Assembly: GCF_001281315.1 (NCBI RefSeq)
Contig: NZ_CP012479.1
Span: 3,348,001 to 3,412,000 of the forward strand
Direction of reading: 5' to 3'
DNA from: Arthrobacter sp. ERGS1:01
GTDB taxonomy: Bacteria > Actinomycetota > Actinomycetes > Actinomycetales > Micrococcaceae
DNA length: 64,000 nt
Shown here piece after piece: positions 44,420 to 52,971 of this stretch. Position 1 is the first letter of the stretch; every line of letters starts with the position of its first letter. A program made the position numbers and the translations under genes. The notes under the pieces are model-generated. The model ran no database searches and was not told the DNA's origin. It saw only the letters and a list, made by a program, of their open reading frames with translations.

Positions 44420-45580
44420 CTACACGCCCTCGGGCTCGTGGGTGGTGAGGAACTTGCGCCCGGTGAAGATCACGGCGGCACTGATCAGCACGGCCGCTGC
44501 GGCCACATAGAACGTGGCGGAGGCGTTGTAGTGTTCGGCGATCTTCGCGGCCAGGAACGGAGCCAGTGCCCCGCCCATCCAGCGCACGAAGTTGTAGCCG
44601 GCACTGGCCACGGGACGCGGCGAGTCGGAGACCGACATCGCCATTTCGGTGAACAGCGTGTTGTTGATGCCCAGCAGGGCGCCGGAGATAACCGTCAGCA
44701 CCACGATGACGGGCACGGAGTGGCCGGCGGCCAGGGCCAGCCCGGCCAGGACCAGCATGAGCAGCAGCAGCGATCCCATGAGCGACTTGGTGGGTCCGAA
44801 ACGGCGCTGCACGATGGGGGCGATGAACACGGAGAACACGGCCACCGCAACGCCCCAACCGAAGAACACGGCGCCAATGCCGTAGGCGTTGAAGCCCAGG
44901 ATGAACGGCACGAAAGCCAGGATGGTGAAGAAGCCGTAGTTGTAGAACAAGGCGCTGCCGGCGGTGGTCCGCAGGCCCTTGTGGCCCAGGGCGATCAGGG
45001 GGTCGCGCAGCCGGGTCTTCACCGCGGGCAGCGGGGTCTTGGGCAACAGGATCATGACCAGGACGAACGCGATGGCCATGGCCGTCGCGGTGCCGAAGAA
45101 CGGTGCCCGCCACTGCCAGCCGCCCAACAGGGCGCCCATGAGCGGCCCGAGCGAGAGGCCCAGGCCCAGGGCCGCCTCATACAGGATGATGGCGGTTGCG
45201 GCGCCACCGGAGGCCACGCCCACCATGACGGCGAGCGACGTCGCCACGAACAAGGCGTTGCCCAGTCCCCAGCCGGCCCGGAAGCCCACCAGCGCGTTGA
45301 CGGTGTTCGAGGTTCCGGCGAAGGCGGAGAACGCCACGATCACGGCCAGTCCGATCAGCAGCGTCTTCTTCCCGCCAATGCGCGAGGACACGTAGCCGGT
45401 GATGAGCATCGCCACGGCGGTCACCAGGAAGTAGCTGGTGAACAGCAGCGAAACCTGACTCGGGGTCGCCTTGAGGTTTTCGGCGATCGCCGGCAGGATC
45501 GGGTCAACCAGGCCTATTCCCATGAACGCGAACACGGCGGCAAACGCCACCGCCCACACCGCCTTGGGCTGTTTCAGCAT
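44420..45580 (-). CDS. MFS exporter, DHA1 type
   Basis: A 386-residue, 12-helix transporter: FMGIGLVDPILPAI in helix 1, motif A as TGYVSSRIGGKKTLL and the RAGWGLGNALF region in the first half. A drug or metabolite exporter is likely. The ATG at 45580 has CGGAG nine bases upstream; a GTG at 45649 with AAGG would add 23 polar residues. The MarR gene lies just upstream on the same strand and is the likely regulator. Confidence 0.9.
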   Translation of the reverse strand: MLKQPKAVWAVAFAAVFAFMGIGLVDPILPAIAENLKATPSQVSLLFTSYFLVTAVAMLITGYVSSRIGGKKTLLIGLAVIVAFSAFAGTSNTVNALVGFRAGWGLGNALFVATSLAVMVGVASGGAATAIILYEAALGLGLSLGPLMGALLGGWQWRAPFFGTATAMAIAFVLVMILLPKTPLPAVKTRLRDPLIALGHKGLRTTAGSALFYNYGFFTILAFVPFILGFNAYGIGAVFFGWGVAVAVFSVFIAPIVQRRFGPTKSLMGSLLLLMLVLAGLALAAGHSVPVIVVLTVISGALLGINNTLFTEMAMSVSDSPRPVASAGYNFVRWMGGALAPFLAAKIAEHYNASATFYVAAAAVLISAAVIFTGRKFLTTHEPEGV

Positions 45581-45708
45581 TGATTGCTTCTCCGAGTGGA
45601 GCGTTCCCCCACCGGCGTTGACCGCTTTGCCTGCTGTGTCGAGCTGCACTTGTTGTGCCTTCTTCCTACTACGTGTTTGTCCTGAAGAATTTTTGGTGAT
45701 CTCGGGAA

Positions 45709-46143
45709 CTACGACGACGTGAGCGCCGTATTGAGTTTCGCGATGGCCGGAAGGGCCTCCCCGATGGCCCGCTGCTCCGCCTCGCTGAGCGTTGTCAACG
45801 CCTGCGCCATGGCGGAGTTGCGCCGTTCGTTCGCCTCGTCCAATTTGGTACGGCCCGTTGCGGTCAAGGTGACCAGCACTACCCGCGCATCGGAGTCGTC
45901 GGCCGCGCGTTGCACCAGGCCGGCAGCTTCGAGCTTGATGACCTGTTCCGTGGCACTGGGCACACGGATCCCGGAGAACCGGGCAATGTCGCTGACCCTC
46001 GTGGGCGCATCGGCAACCATGCTCAGGGTGCTGACCTGCCGGGTGCTCAGCTCGCCGTCGGCGTCCATGGCGCGGACCAAATAGACGGCCTGGCGCAGGA
46101 TGTCGCGGTATCGGCGGGCAAGTTCCAGAAGATCTTCACTCAT
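45709..46143 (-). CDS. MarR-family transcriptional regulator
   Basis: A 144-residue winged-helix repressor: LSTRQVSTLSMVADAPTRVSDIARFSGIRVPSATEQVIKLEAAGLV, with the wing DDSDARVVLVTLTATG (landmarks). The ATG at 46143 lies two bases from a 31-bp palindrome and has no ribosome site, so translation may be leaderless and autoregulation direct. It probably controls the downstream MFS exporter and perhaps the divergent GNAT gene. Confidence 0.92.
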   Translation of the reverse strand: MSEDLLELARRYRDILRQAVYLVRAMDADGELSTRQVSTLSMVADAPTRVSDIARFSGIRVPSATEQVIKLEAAGLVQRAADDSDARVVLVTLTATGRTKLDEANERRNSAMAQALTTLSEAEQRAIGEALPAIAKLNTALTSS

Positions 46144-46144
46144 A

Positions 46145-46175
46145 GTTAGGTAGTCTAACAATTAGGCTACCTAAC
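46145..46175. promoter_or_regulatory. 31-bp palindrome, candidate MarR operator
   Basis: GTTAGGTAGTCTAA, then CAA, then TTAGGCTACCTAAC: 14-bp arms with one mismatch. It lies between the divergent marR and GNAT genes, touching the marR start. This matches the size and position of MarR-family operators. Confidence 0.8.
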
Positions 46176-46201
46176 AGTCAAGTTGGCCGTAGGCTTGGGC
46201 G

Positions 46202-46753
46202 ATGGAACTGACAACGCCTCGACTGCTCCTGCGTGAGTACACATCCCGCGACTTCGACGCCGTCCATTCCTTCGCCGCCGATCCCCGCACCCTGGTCTTC
46301 GTGGAGTGGGGGCCCAACTCCGAACAGGACACCCGGGACTTCCTCGACTTTGCCGCCGCGACCGCCCGCGCCACGCCCCGGACCGGCTACACCCTTGCCA
46401 TCACCCTGGCGGGCGGGCCCGTCATTGGCTCCATCGGCCTGACCGTGCGCAAGGACAAGGGATACGCGGGGAAAGTGGCGGAGGTTGGCTACACGCTCCA
46501 TCCGGACCACTGGGGAAACGGCTACGCCACGGAGGCAAGCATGGCCATGACGGGCTTCGGGTTCGGGCCATTGGGCCTCGATCGCATCACGGCCACGTGC
46601 CGGCCGGAAAACGTGGCATCGGCCGGCGTCCTGCGCAAAGTCGGCATGGACCAGGTGGGCCATCTGAAGAATGACAGGCTGATCCGCGGCCGCTGGATGG
46701 ATTCACTGGTGTTCGCCGTCGACGCTCCGGGTATTTCACCGAATATGGCCTGA
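46202..46753 (+). CDS. GNAT N-acetyltransferase (RimJ-like)
   Basis: A 183-residue acetyltransferase: TTPRLLLREYTSRDFDAVH at the start, VGYTLHPDHWGNGYATEA as the acetyl-CoA motif, and CRPENVASAGVLRKVGM. The substrate is unknown. It diverges from marR across the 31-bp palindrome and might be in the same regulon. Confidence 0.92.
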   Translation: MELTTPRLLLREYTSRDFDAVHSFAADPRTLVFVEWGPNSEQDTRDFLDFAAATARATPRTGYTLAITLAGGPVIGSIGLTVRKDKGYAGKVAEVGYTLHPDHWGNGYATEASMAMTGFGFGPLGLDRITATCRPENVASAGVLRKVGMDQVGHLKNDRLIRGRWMDSLVFAVDAPGISPNMA

Positions 46754-46806
46754 GCGGCCACACGCAGTTCACAGCCAATTCACTTCTTTCGTCCATGCTG
46801 GCCGTG

Positions 46807-46853
46807 TTGACTCAAATCACGTTTACGCACCGCTACCCATTGCAGGAGGAACC
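46807..46853 (+). promoter_or_regulatory. Possible promoter and ribosome site of the 80-residue gene
   Basis: TTGACT at 46807-46812 is a good -35; the -10 (about CGCTAC) is weak. AGGAGGAACC before the ATG is a near-perfect ribosome site. Confidence 0.4.
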
Positions 46854-47096
46854 ATGACCCGTCCCGCGCACCATCGAGCCTTTGTCCATCCGGATGACCA
46901 CGAGGTCTGGCCGGCCATGGCCACGGACCAGCCGATCGCCCTTATCAACGAGCGCGGCTGGCGCCTGTCCGGGCGCGTGGAAACGCTCACGAACGACCGC
47001 CAGTGCCTGTGGATCCAGCTCGACGACGGCATGGGTCGCCAGCTGATCCACCACCAGGACGGATTCGTACTGGAAAGCGGAGTCCACGCCGGCTAA
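46854..47096 (+). CDS. Hypothetical 80-residue protein
   Basis: A small soluble protein without a recognised family. It has HPDDHEVWPAMA, GWRLSGRVETLTNDRQCLWIQLDDG and HHQDGFVLESG, which could fold as a small beta-barrel. The strong ribosome site and the terminator after it support it as a real gene. Confidence 0.7.
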   Translation: MTRPAHHRAFVHPDDHEVWPAMATDQPIALINERGWRLSGRVETLTNDRQCLWIQLDDGMGRQLIHHQDGFVLESGVHAG

Positions 47097-47114
47097 AACC
47101 ATCCACGGAAACAA

Positions 47115-47144
47115 AACGCCCGACCCCTTGCGGGATCGGGCGTT
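47115..47144. terminator. Bidirectional hairpin terminator
   Basis: AACGCCCGACCCC and GGGATCGGGCGTT pair around TTGC, with A-rich and T-rich flanks (ACAAAA left, TTTAAAA right). It separates convergent genes. Confidence 0.8.
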
Positions 47145-47163
47145 CGCAGTTTAAAACGGCAGG

Positions 47164-47793
47164 TTACACCTTGGACTTGCGGTAGCCGGCCTTGACGGCG
47201 GCCGCCTCCGTGGAGAAGCAGATCTCCGGGGTGGTCCGGGAGTAGAAGCGCTGCCACGGCATGTGGTAAATCTTGCTCGGCGCATTGCCCTTGATGGGCG
47301 CCCACGACGGGCAGTTCCACTTGCTGGCCGGCTTCGACGACGTCGGCTTCGGCGCGGCGACAACCTTGACGTACTTCTGGGCCGAGGCACTGGCCTTCAA
47401 GGAACCCTTGGCCGCCATGCGAATGGACCACTTGCCGGATACGGAGGCGGTGAAGGTGGTGCGCAGCTGTCCGGTAGCGTTGCTCTTGATGGTGCGCACG
47501 GCCTTGTTCGGGGCGCTTCCATCGGCGTCAAAGTAAACCGTGGCAGTAACGACGCCGGGCTTGGCCCACTGCTTTCCGGCCAGCTTCTGCGCCACGGCGG
47601 ACACCGTGATGACCTTGCCTTTCGTCACCGTTGCCGGGCCTGCGGCGAAACTGGCGACGCGGGTATTGACGGTTGCCGCGGCCTGGGCGGGCGCCGGAGC
47701 GGCCAGCATGGGCACCAGCACGGCAAATATTGCCAGTGTTGCGAGGATGAGCCACCGCAGCGCGGGACGGCCAAAATTGATCGAACTATTCAC
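47164..47793 (-). CDS. Exported protein with C-terminal Cys-rich 'sunset'-like domain
   Basis: A 209-residue secreted protein: signal peptide (WLILATLAIFAVLVPMLA, then APAQA-A), an immunoglobulin-like beta domain (TVTKGKVITVSAVAQ to KYVKV), a short Pro/Ser/Lys linker, and a C-terminal module CPSWAPIKGN...IYHMPWQRFYSRT...ICFSTEAAAVKAGYR. This end resembles the small Cys-containing modules found after exported nucleases and other wall proteins, often labelled Ada-like or sunset domains; function unknown. GTG at 47793 after GGGGGAG is chosen; GTG 47820 has no ribosome site. Confidence 0.75.
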   Translation of the reverse strand: MNSSINFGRPALRWLILATLAIFAVLVPMLAAPAPAQAAATVNTRVASFAAGPATVTKGKVITVSAVAQKLAGKQWAKPGVVTATVYFDADGSAPNKAVRTIKSNATGQLRTTFTASVSGKWSIRMAAKGSLKASASAQKYVKVVAAPKPTSSKPASKWNCPSWAPIKGNAPSKIYHMPWQRFYSRTTPEICFSTEAAAVKAGYRKSKV

Positions 47794-47872
47794 GTTCTCC
47801 CCCAAGGAGACAGCCGGCACGCCGGCACTTTGATTGGAACCGCCATCTTATCTCGTGAGCCGCGGGGCGGGC

Positions 47873-48553
47873 CTATGTGTCGGCGTCGATCATGCCCACG
47901 AATTCGCGGGCATCAGCAACCCCGATGTCCGCATGGTCGCGCAGCAGGCTCGCCGCGCCGTCGAGGTCCCCGGACAGGGCGAGGCCACGGATCCGGCCAT
48001 AGATCTCCGCGTTGAGCCGGGTGCTGACCACCTCACGCACCTCGTCCCCGCGCGAAACGATGGCGCGGTAACGGTAGCTTGCCGGTGCGGCAGGGGTGGC
48101 CGGTGCGGCGTTGATGATGTCGGCCACGGTGAGCGGGGCCTGGGAAAGCGTGGCTGTTTCGGCGAGTTCCACGGGCACGGGACCGGGATCGGGTTGCGGC
48201 GCGGGCTCCGGCACCGGCTCCGGCGAGGGCTGCGGAAACTGGCCCAGCGCGGCAACGGCCGCAGCCGATTCGCCAAGGCTGGAACTGGTGGCCTTGCGGT
48301 ATTCCTTCACCGCGTTAAGGACCTGGTGCTGGGCAATCATGGAGTAGATGCGCCGGTGGGCCTCCGGGGTCAGCCGGGCGCTTGCCTCCTGGGCCATCTC
48401 CCGGGTGATTTCCGGGCCACGAAGCCGCCCCGCGGAAGCTCGCGGGGTGGCCGGACCGGCCCCTGCGCGGCCCCTTCGCCCCAACAAACGGACGGCCAGG
48501 GCCACGGCAATAACAATGACCGCAACGATGATCAGCGGGACGACGAATTCCAT
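47873..48553 (-). CDS. Membrane-anchored hypothetical protein
   Basis: A 226-residue protein with one N-terminal helix (FVVPLIIVAVIVIAVALAV), a basic stretch, a helical region (ITREMAQEASARLTPEAHRR), a Pro/Glu-rich spacer (PQPSPEPVPEPAPQPDPGP) and a C-terminal helical domain. The domain ends ADIGVADAREFVGMI, like the end of small ribosomal-L7/L12-like C-terminal folds found in membrane proteins. Function unknown. Confidence 0.65.
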   Translation of the reverse strand: MEFVVPLIIVAVIVIAVALAVRLLGRRGRAGAGPATPRASAGRLRGPEITREMAQEASARLTPEAHRRIYSMIAQHQVLNAVKEYRKATSSSLGESAAAVAALGQFPQPSPEPVPEPAPQPDPGPVPVELAETATLSQAPLTVADIINAAPATPAAPASYRYRAIVSRGDEVREVVSTRLNAEIYGRIRGLALSGDLDGAASLLRDHADIGVADAREFVGMIDADT

Positions 48554-48603
48554 ACCTCAACCATAGGGCCACAGCGGGTTCGCGGCATCAGCGGCAAAAG
48601 GAA

Positions 48604-48644
48604 AAGCCCGGAAGCGAAACGATTCCTCGTTTGCTTCCGGGCTT
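48604..48644 (-). terminator. Terminator of tRNA-Tyr
   Basis: AAGCCCGGAAGC pairs with GCTTCCGGGCTT around an inner AAACGA/CGTTTG stem, followed on the minus strand by TTTTCC. It begins just after the tRNA 3' end. Confidence 0.82.
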
Positions 48645-48654
48645 CCCCAGAGTG

Positions 48655-48736
48655 TGGCAGATACTGGATTCGAACCAGTGAAGGCGTTGCCAGCTGATTT
48701 ACAGTCAGCCCCCTTTGGCCACTCGGGTAATCTGCC
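48655..48736 (-). tRNA. tRNA-Tyr (GTA)
   Basis: On the minus strand GGCAGAT pairs with ATCTGCC at the ends. The D arm is followed by the anticodon loop CTGTAAA (anticodon GTA), a long class II variable arm (CTGGCAACGCCTTC) and the T loop GGTTCGAATCC. The length is 82 bases. CCA is not encoded. A terminator follows at once. Confidence 0.95.
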
Positions 48737-48869
48737 ATGGCCCCAAGCTGAACATGCCGGCTTGGGCTTTCGCCCCCATCAAGTGGGAGCAGTAAAACAA
48801 TACAAGGTATTTGCCCAAGAATCGAATCGAGGGGTTTCGATGCCCCAAATGACCCGCTGCGGCGGCCCG

Positions 48870-49205
48870 CTATGCCCCGGATTGGATGCGGCGCACCAGC
48901 TGGTTTTCCAGGAACGCGGCCTGCTCCGCCGTCACCTGCTGCAGCGCCACGGCGCGGGCCATGTCCTCTTTCACGCCGGCGATCCGCGACGACGCGGAGT
49001 TGACGGGTGCGGCCAGGATGGCTGCCGGATCGGAGCTGAAGACGGGGCCGGACAAAACGGTCACGGCCGCCAGGGTCGCCGCCGCCACCGCCGATCCCAC
49101 GGCTGCCTTCACCCCGGGCTTCGCCTTCGCCGGGGTTGCCGGCTCGGGAAGTGGTGGGGTTGCCGCGGTGGTGCGTGCCGGCGTCGAACTTTCAGCGTTA
49201 CTCAT
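48870..49205 (-). CDS. Membrane-anchored hypothetical protein, 111 residues
   Basis: The ATG at 49205 follows a strong ribosome site (GGAGGACCG). The protein has an Ala/Pro/Thr-rich cytoplasmic start, one helix (VGSAVAAATLAAVTVLSG) and an extracellular helical tail ending LENQLVRRIQSGA. No family is recognised. It is divergent from yajQ. Confidence 0.6.
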   Translation of the reverse strand: MSNAESSTPARTTAATPPLPEPATPAKAKPGVKAAVGSAVAAATLAAVTVLSGPVFSSDPAAILAAPVNSASSRIAGVKEDMARAVALQQVTAEQAAFLENQLVRRIQSGA

Positions 49206-49366
49206 CGGTCCTCCTGGAAGCGGTGGTCTCAACAAGTCCAACGATGCCAACACCAAATGTGATCCCGCCAATCAAATGCTTAGAGCGAACTGTGAGCCCT
49301 CCGGGCACTAGTGCTAGCGCTCGCGATACCCTTAGAACCAAAGAAACTTACGCAAGTGGAGGAATC

Positions 49367-49855
49367 ATGGCCAGTGAGTCAACGTTCGACGTCGTCAGCA
49401 AGGTCGACAAGCAAGAGGTCGCCAACGCCCTGCACCAGGCCCAGAAGGAAGTAGTCCAGCGCTACGACTTCAAGGGTGTCGGCGCCGAGATCGACTTCAG
49501 CGGCGAGAAAATCCTGATCAAGGCCAACTCCGAAGAGCGCGTCATGGCCGTCATGGACGTTTTCGAATCCAAGCTGATCAAGCGAGGGATCTCCCTGAAG
49601 TCACTGGACGCCGGTGAGCCCTACGCCTCGGGCAAGGAATACCGCCTGGAAGCCTCCATCGTGGAGGGCATCGCCCAGGACATCGCAAAGAAGATCAACA
49701 AGCTCATCCGCGACGAGGGTCCCAAGGGCGTCAAGTCCACCATCCAGGGCGACGAGTTGCGCGTCAGCTCCAAGAGCCGCGATGACCTCCAGGAAGTCAT
49801 GGGCCTGCTGCGCAAATTCGAGGACGCCGACCTGCAGTTCGTGAACATGCGCTAA
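49367..49855 (+). CDS. yajQ: YajQ-family nucleotide-binding protein
   Basis: A 162-residue protein with the two-domain YajQ fold: STFDVVSKVDKQEVANALHQ, VQRYDFKGVGAEIDF, GISLKSLDAGEPYASGKEYR, and DDLQEVMGLLRKFEDADLQFVNMR at the end (landmarks). Some relatives bind c-di-GMP and act with transcription factors; others bind RNA or ATP. The ATG follows GGAGGAATC. Confidence 0.96.
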   Translation: MASESTFDVVSKVDKQEVANALHQAQKEVVQRYDFKGVGAEIDFSGEKILIKANSEERVMAVMDVFESKLIKRGISLKSLDAGEPYASGKEYRLEASIVEGIAQDIAKKINKLIRDEGPKGVKSTIQGDELRVSSKSRDDLQEVMGLLRKFEDADLQFVNMR

Positions 49856-49861
49856 TCCCCA

Positions 49862-49911
49862 CTGGCCGGCTTGAATAAATCGCTAGCGCGATTTCTTCAA
49901 GAACCTGGCCA
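49862..49911. terminator. Stem-loop after yajQ
   Basis: CTTGAATAAATCGC pairs with GCGATTTCTTCAAG around TAGC, inside weaker CTGGCC/GGCCAG flanks. It starts seven bases after the yajQ stop. Confidence 0.65.
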
Positions 49912-49979
49912 GCGTGGGCCCAACCGCGCAAGCTCGCGGCGGGTCCCTCGTCCGTGTGGGCCCAATATTTCGCAATTCC

Positions 49980-50051
49980 AAAGGCATCTGCCTGCTGAGA
50001 GCCACCCCCGAGCAAACACTGGGGAAACTCTCAGCGGGCAGGTGCCTTTTT
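49980..50051 (+). terminator. Large hairpin with U tract before the VOC gene
   Basis: AAGGCATCTGCCTGCTGAGAG at the left pairs, with three mismatches, with CTCTCAGCGGGCAGGTGCC, followed by TTTTT. The loop of about 27 bases contains CCCCCGAG. A second terminator so close to the first suggests a small transcript from the 49912-50051 segment. Confidence 0.7.
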
Positions 50052-50128
50052 CCCCTTGTCCGCCGTGCACCCGGGGCATAGGCTCTTGAATTGTTTCCCC
50101 TTTTTACGCACCCGCACTAGGAGTATTC

Positions 50129-50905
50129 ATGAGCAGTGAGCAAATCCCGGCCGGAGCGCCGTGTTGGGTTGATTTGATGACCTCGGACCCCACGAAGGCC
50201 CGCGAGTTCTACACGGCATTGTTCGGCTGGACCTATGAGACGGGCGACGAGGAAATGTACGGCGGCTACACGCTGGCGTTCAAGGACGGCAAGTCCGTGG
50301 CCGGCCTGATGCAAAGCAACCAGGACGACGCCGGCTACCCGGACATGTGGTCCACCTACCTGCGCGTCGATGACATTGACGCGACCGTCGCCGCGGCCAC
50401 CGCAGCCGGCGCCGTCACCTTCATGGCCCCCATGGACGTTCCCGAGCAGGGCAAGATGGCCATGCTGGGCGATCCCGGCGGCGCGGCCGTGGGCGTCTGG
50501 GAATTTGGCGGCCACACCGGCTTCCAGGCCCACGCCGTCAGCGGTGCCGCCAACTGGCACGAACTCTGGAGCAAGGACTACCCGGCCGCCGTGAAGTTCT
50601 ACCAGGACGTCTTTGGCTGGAACACCTCCGTCATGGCGGACACTCCCGACTTCAAATACACGACCCTTGGCGAGGGCCAGGACGCACTCGCCGGCATCAT
50701 GGACGCCGCCGGCGCCCTCCCGGAGCAGGTCCCGTCCAACTGGCAGGTCTACTTCCAGGTGGACGACACCGACGCCGCCGTTGCCACGGCCCTGTCCCTC
50801 GGCGCCACGGTGATCCAGCCCGCTGAGGACACACCGTTTGGCCGGCTTGCCGGTTTGACCGACCCCACGGGTGCCATGTTCAAGATCATGCAGCCGCCGG
50901 CGTAG
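50129..50905 (+). CDS. Two-domain VOC-family protein
   Basis: A 258-residue tandem glyoxalase-like protein. Each half repeats the betaalphabetabetabeta module: PCWVDLMTSDPTKAREFYTALFGW and then NWHELWSKDYPAAVKFYQDVFGW. The ends are LGDPGGAAVGVWEF and LTDPTGAMFKIMQP. Relatives include hydroxylase subunits and lactoylglutathione-lyase-like enzymes; metal ligands are incomplete, so enzymatic activity is uncertain. Confidence 0.92.
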   Translation: MSSEQIPAGAPCWVDLMTSDPTKAREFYTALFGWTYETGDEEMYGGYTLAFKDGKSVAGLMQSNQDDAGYPDMWSTYLRVDDIDATVAAATAAGAVTFMAPMDVPEQGKMAMLGDPGGAAVGVWEFGGHTGFQAHAVSGAANWHELWSKDYPAAVKFYQDVFGWNTSVMADTPDFKYTTLGEGQDALAGIMDAAGALPEQVPSNWQVYFQVDDTDAAVATALSLGATVIQPAEDTPFGRLAGLTDPTGAMFKIMQPPA

Positions 50906-50929
50906 CATTTCGGCGCTTGCTCGAAAAGG

Positions 50930-50987
50930 GCCGGCGTTCGCGGTTAAAGCTGGCGGTATAACGCCGGCTTTAACCGCGAACGCCGGC
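50930..50987. repeat. Perfect 21-bp inverted repeat (element G)
   Basis: Arms at 50930-50950 (starting GCCGGCGTTCGCGG) and 50967-50987 are exact complements; an inner GGCG/CGCC stem closes the loop. AAAA precedes it and TTTTT follows, so it can terminate in both directions. It lies between convergent genes. Confidence 0.9.
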
Positions 50988-51007
50988 TTTTTGTGTCCGG
51001 AGGGGCT

Positions 51008-51685
51008 CTACGACTCGCCCGGTTCCACCAACCCGGTGGCATACGCCAGGACGACGGCCTGCACGCGGTCCCGCAATTCCAGTTTTGCGAGGATTTTGCT
51101 GACGTGCGTCTTGACCGTCTGCTGGGCAATGAACAGTTCGGCGGCGATCTCCTGGTTGGAGAGGCCGCGGCCCACGAGCGTCATGACTTCCAATTCGCGG
51201 TCGGTCAGCCCGTCCAGCCGGTGCCGGGACGGGGCCGGGCGCGAGCCCGTCAGCGCGAATTGTTCAATGAGCCGCTTGGTCACCGAGGGCGCCAGCAGGG
51301 CATCCCCCGACGCCACGATGCGCACGGCGGCCACGAGTTCGTCGGCGAGCGCGTCCTTGAGCAGGAAGCCGCTGGCGCCCAGGCGCAGGGCGTCGTAGAC
51401 GTAGTCGTCGACGTCGAACGTGGTCAGCATCAGGATGTGGATGGGCGATTCCCCACCTTCCGGAACCCCGGCCAGGATGCGCCGGGCGGCCTCCAGGCCG
51501 TCCATGACGGGCATGCGGACGTCCATGAGCACCACGTGCGGGGCGGTCGCGGCGGCCATTTCCACGGCGCGGGCACCGTTTTCGGCCTGCCCCACCACCT
51601 CGATGTCCGGCTGTGCGCCGAGGAGCGCCGCGAAGCCCGCCCGGACCATTGCCTGGTCGTCCACCACAAGGACCCGAATGGTCAC
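51008..51685 (-). CDS. NarL/FixJ-type response regulator
   Basis: A 225-residue two-component regulator. The receiver has DD (9-10) and phosphoacceptor Asp55 (VVLMDVRMPVMDG). The C-terminal LuxR-type HTH reads LTDRELEVMTLVGRGLSNQEIAAELFIAQQTVKTHVSKIL (landmark). The GTG start at 51685 has AGGAGG upstream and overlaps the kinase stop by four bases. Confidence 0.94.
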   Translation of the reverse strand: MTIRVLVVDDQAMVRAGFAALLGAQPDIEVVGQAENGARAVEMAAATAPHVVLMDVRMPVMDGLEAARRILAGVPEGGESPIHILMLTTFDVDDYVYDALRLGASGFLLKDALADELVAAVRIVASGDALLAPSVTKRLIEQFALTGSRPAPSRHRLDGLTDRELEVMTLVGRGLSNQEIAAELFIAQQTVKTHVSKILAKLELRDRVQAVVLAYATGLVEPGES

Positions 51686-52971
51686 AGCCCTTCCTCCTGG
51701 CGGGTCTTGTTCACGCTGATCAGCGGCAGGGACGCCACCACCGAGAAACCGCCCTCGGGGGTCGGTGCGCAAAAGACCGAGCCGCCCACAATGGTGGCCC
51801 GCTCCCGCATGCCGATCAGGCCCTGCCCCACGTGGGCGCCGCGGTCCAGCTGGGCCATGACTGCGCCCACGCCCGACGCCGTATTGACCACCGACACCTC
51901 CAGCCGGCCCTTGGCCGTGCTCAGGGAGATCACGGCCGTAGCGCCCGGCGCATGGCGGATCACGTTGCTGAGCGCCTCCTGCACGATCCGGTAGGCGGTC
52001 AGCGCAATCACCTCGCCCACGCTGTCCAGGTCGACGCCGGACAGCTCGGGTTCGGGCACCACCACCCCGGCGGTGCGTGCCGAGGCCAACAGCCCGGGCA
52101 GTTCGGCGAAGCCCGGCTGCGGGCCCATTTCGCGGCCGTCCCCGGCATTGCGCAACGAGCCGAGCATGCTGCGCATCTCCGTCATGGCGCGGCGGGAGTT
52201 TGCCGCAATGTCATCAAATTCCTGCTTGAGCTCGTCGCTGAGCCCGTTGTGCCGGTAGGCCGCCGTGGTCGCCTGCACCACCACCACGGACATGCCGTGC
52301 GCCACGACGTCGTGCAGCTCCCGGGCAATGCGGGTGCGTTCCTCGGCCAGCCTGCGCCGGGACTGTTCGTCGGCGGTGAGCGTGCGTTCGGCCGCCAGTT
52401 CGGTGCGCAGGTGCTGCCACTGCTGGGCGACGACGGCGGCCACCATGAGCCCGCCGGACACCGCGGCGAAGATGACCACGTTCATTTGGGCGCCCTCGGT
52501 CTGGCCCAATGGCATGGTCAGGTAGTTGGCCATGACCCCCACCCCGACGCTTAGCAGCCATGCCGTGGCGGGCACCATCCAGTGGCTGCGCAGCCCCGCC
52601 ACGCAAATCACCAGGACCTGGGTCACCATGGCCACCACGCTAAAGGGCATGGGTGCGGCACCCACCGGATTCGATACCAGCGGCATGACCACCATGGGCG
52701 CCAGGGAGACCAGGACGCCGGCTACGGGCCGAGCCGCGGTCAGGCCCAGCGAGGCGGCATGCAGGATCGCCATGCCCAAGCCGAACGGCAGGGCCATCTG
52801 GTAGACGCTGGTGTTCAACGGGGCCCCGACGGCCAGCAGCGTGATGCACACCGCTGCCGTGGCCAGCCATACCCAGCTGAGCTTCTTCAGCCGCCACAAG
52901 TTGCTGGTGCTGAAGGGGGCGGGCGCGTCCGTATCCGCCGGCAGCGCCCGGAAGGGCCTAGCCCTGGTCAT
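51682..52971 (-). CDS. Sensor histidine kinase, HisKA_3 (NarX/DesK-like)
   Basis: A 429-residue kinase with about six N-terminal helices and no clear sensor domain, then HisKA_3 with His220 (RIARELHDVVAHGM) and a HATPase domain (EALSNVIRHAPG, GQGLIGMRERA). The ATG at 52971 overlaps the phosphoglycerate-mutase-like gene by 14 bases. Signals of such kinases are often membrane stress or antibiotics, but nothing here tells which. Confidence 0.93.
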   Translation of the reverse strand: MTRARPFRALPADTDAPAPFSTSNLWRLKKLSWVWLATAAVCITLLAVGAPLNTSVYQMALPFGLGMAILHAASLGLTAARPVAGVLVSLAPMVVMPLVSNPVGAAPMPFSVVAMVTQVLVICVAGLRSHWMVPATAWLLSVGVGVMANYLTMPLGQTEGAQMNVVIFAAVSGGLMVAAVVAQQWQHLRTELAAERTLTADEQSRRRLAEERTRIARELHDVVAHGMSVVVVQATTAAYRHNGLSDELKQEFDDIAANSRRAMTEMRSMLGSLRNAGDGREMGPQPGFAELPGLLASARTAGVVVPEPELSGVDLDSVGEVIALTAYRIVQEALSNVIRHAPGATAVISLSTAKGRLEVSVVNTASGVGAVMAQLDRGAHVGQGLIGMRERATIVGGSVFCAPTPEGGFSVVASLPLISVNKTRQEEGL

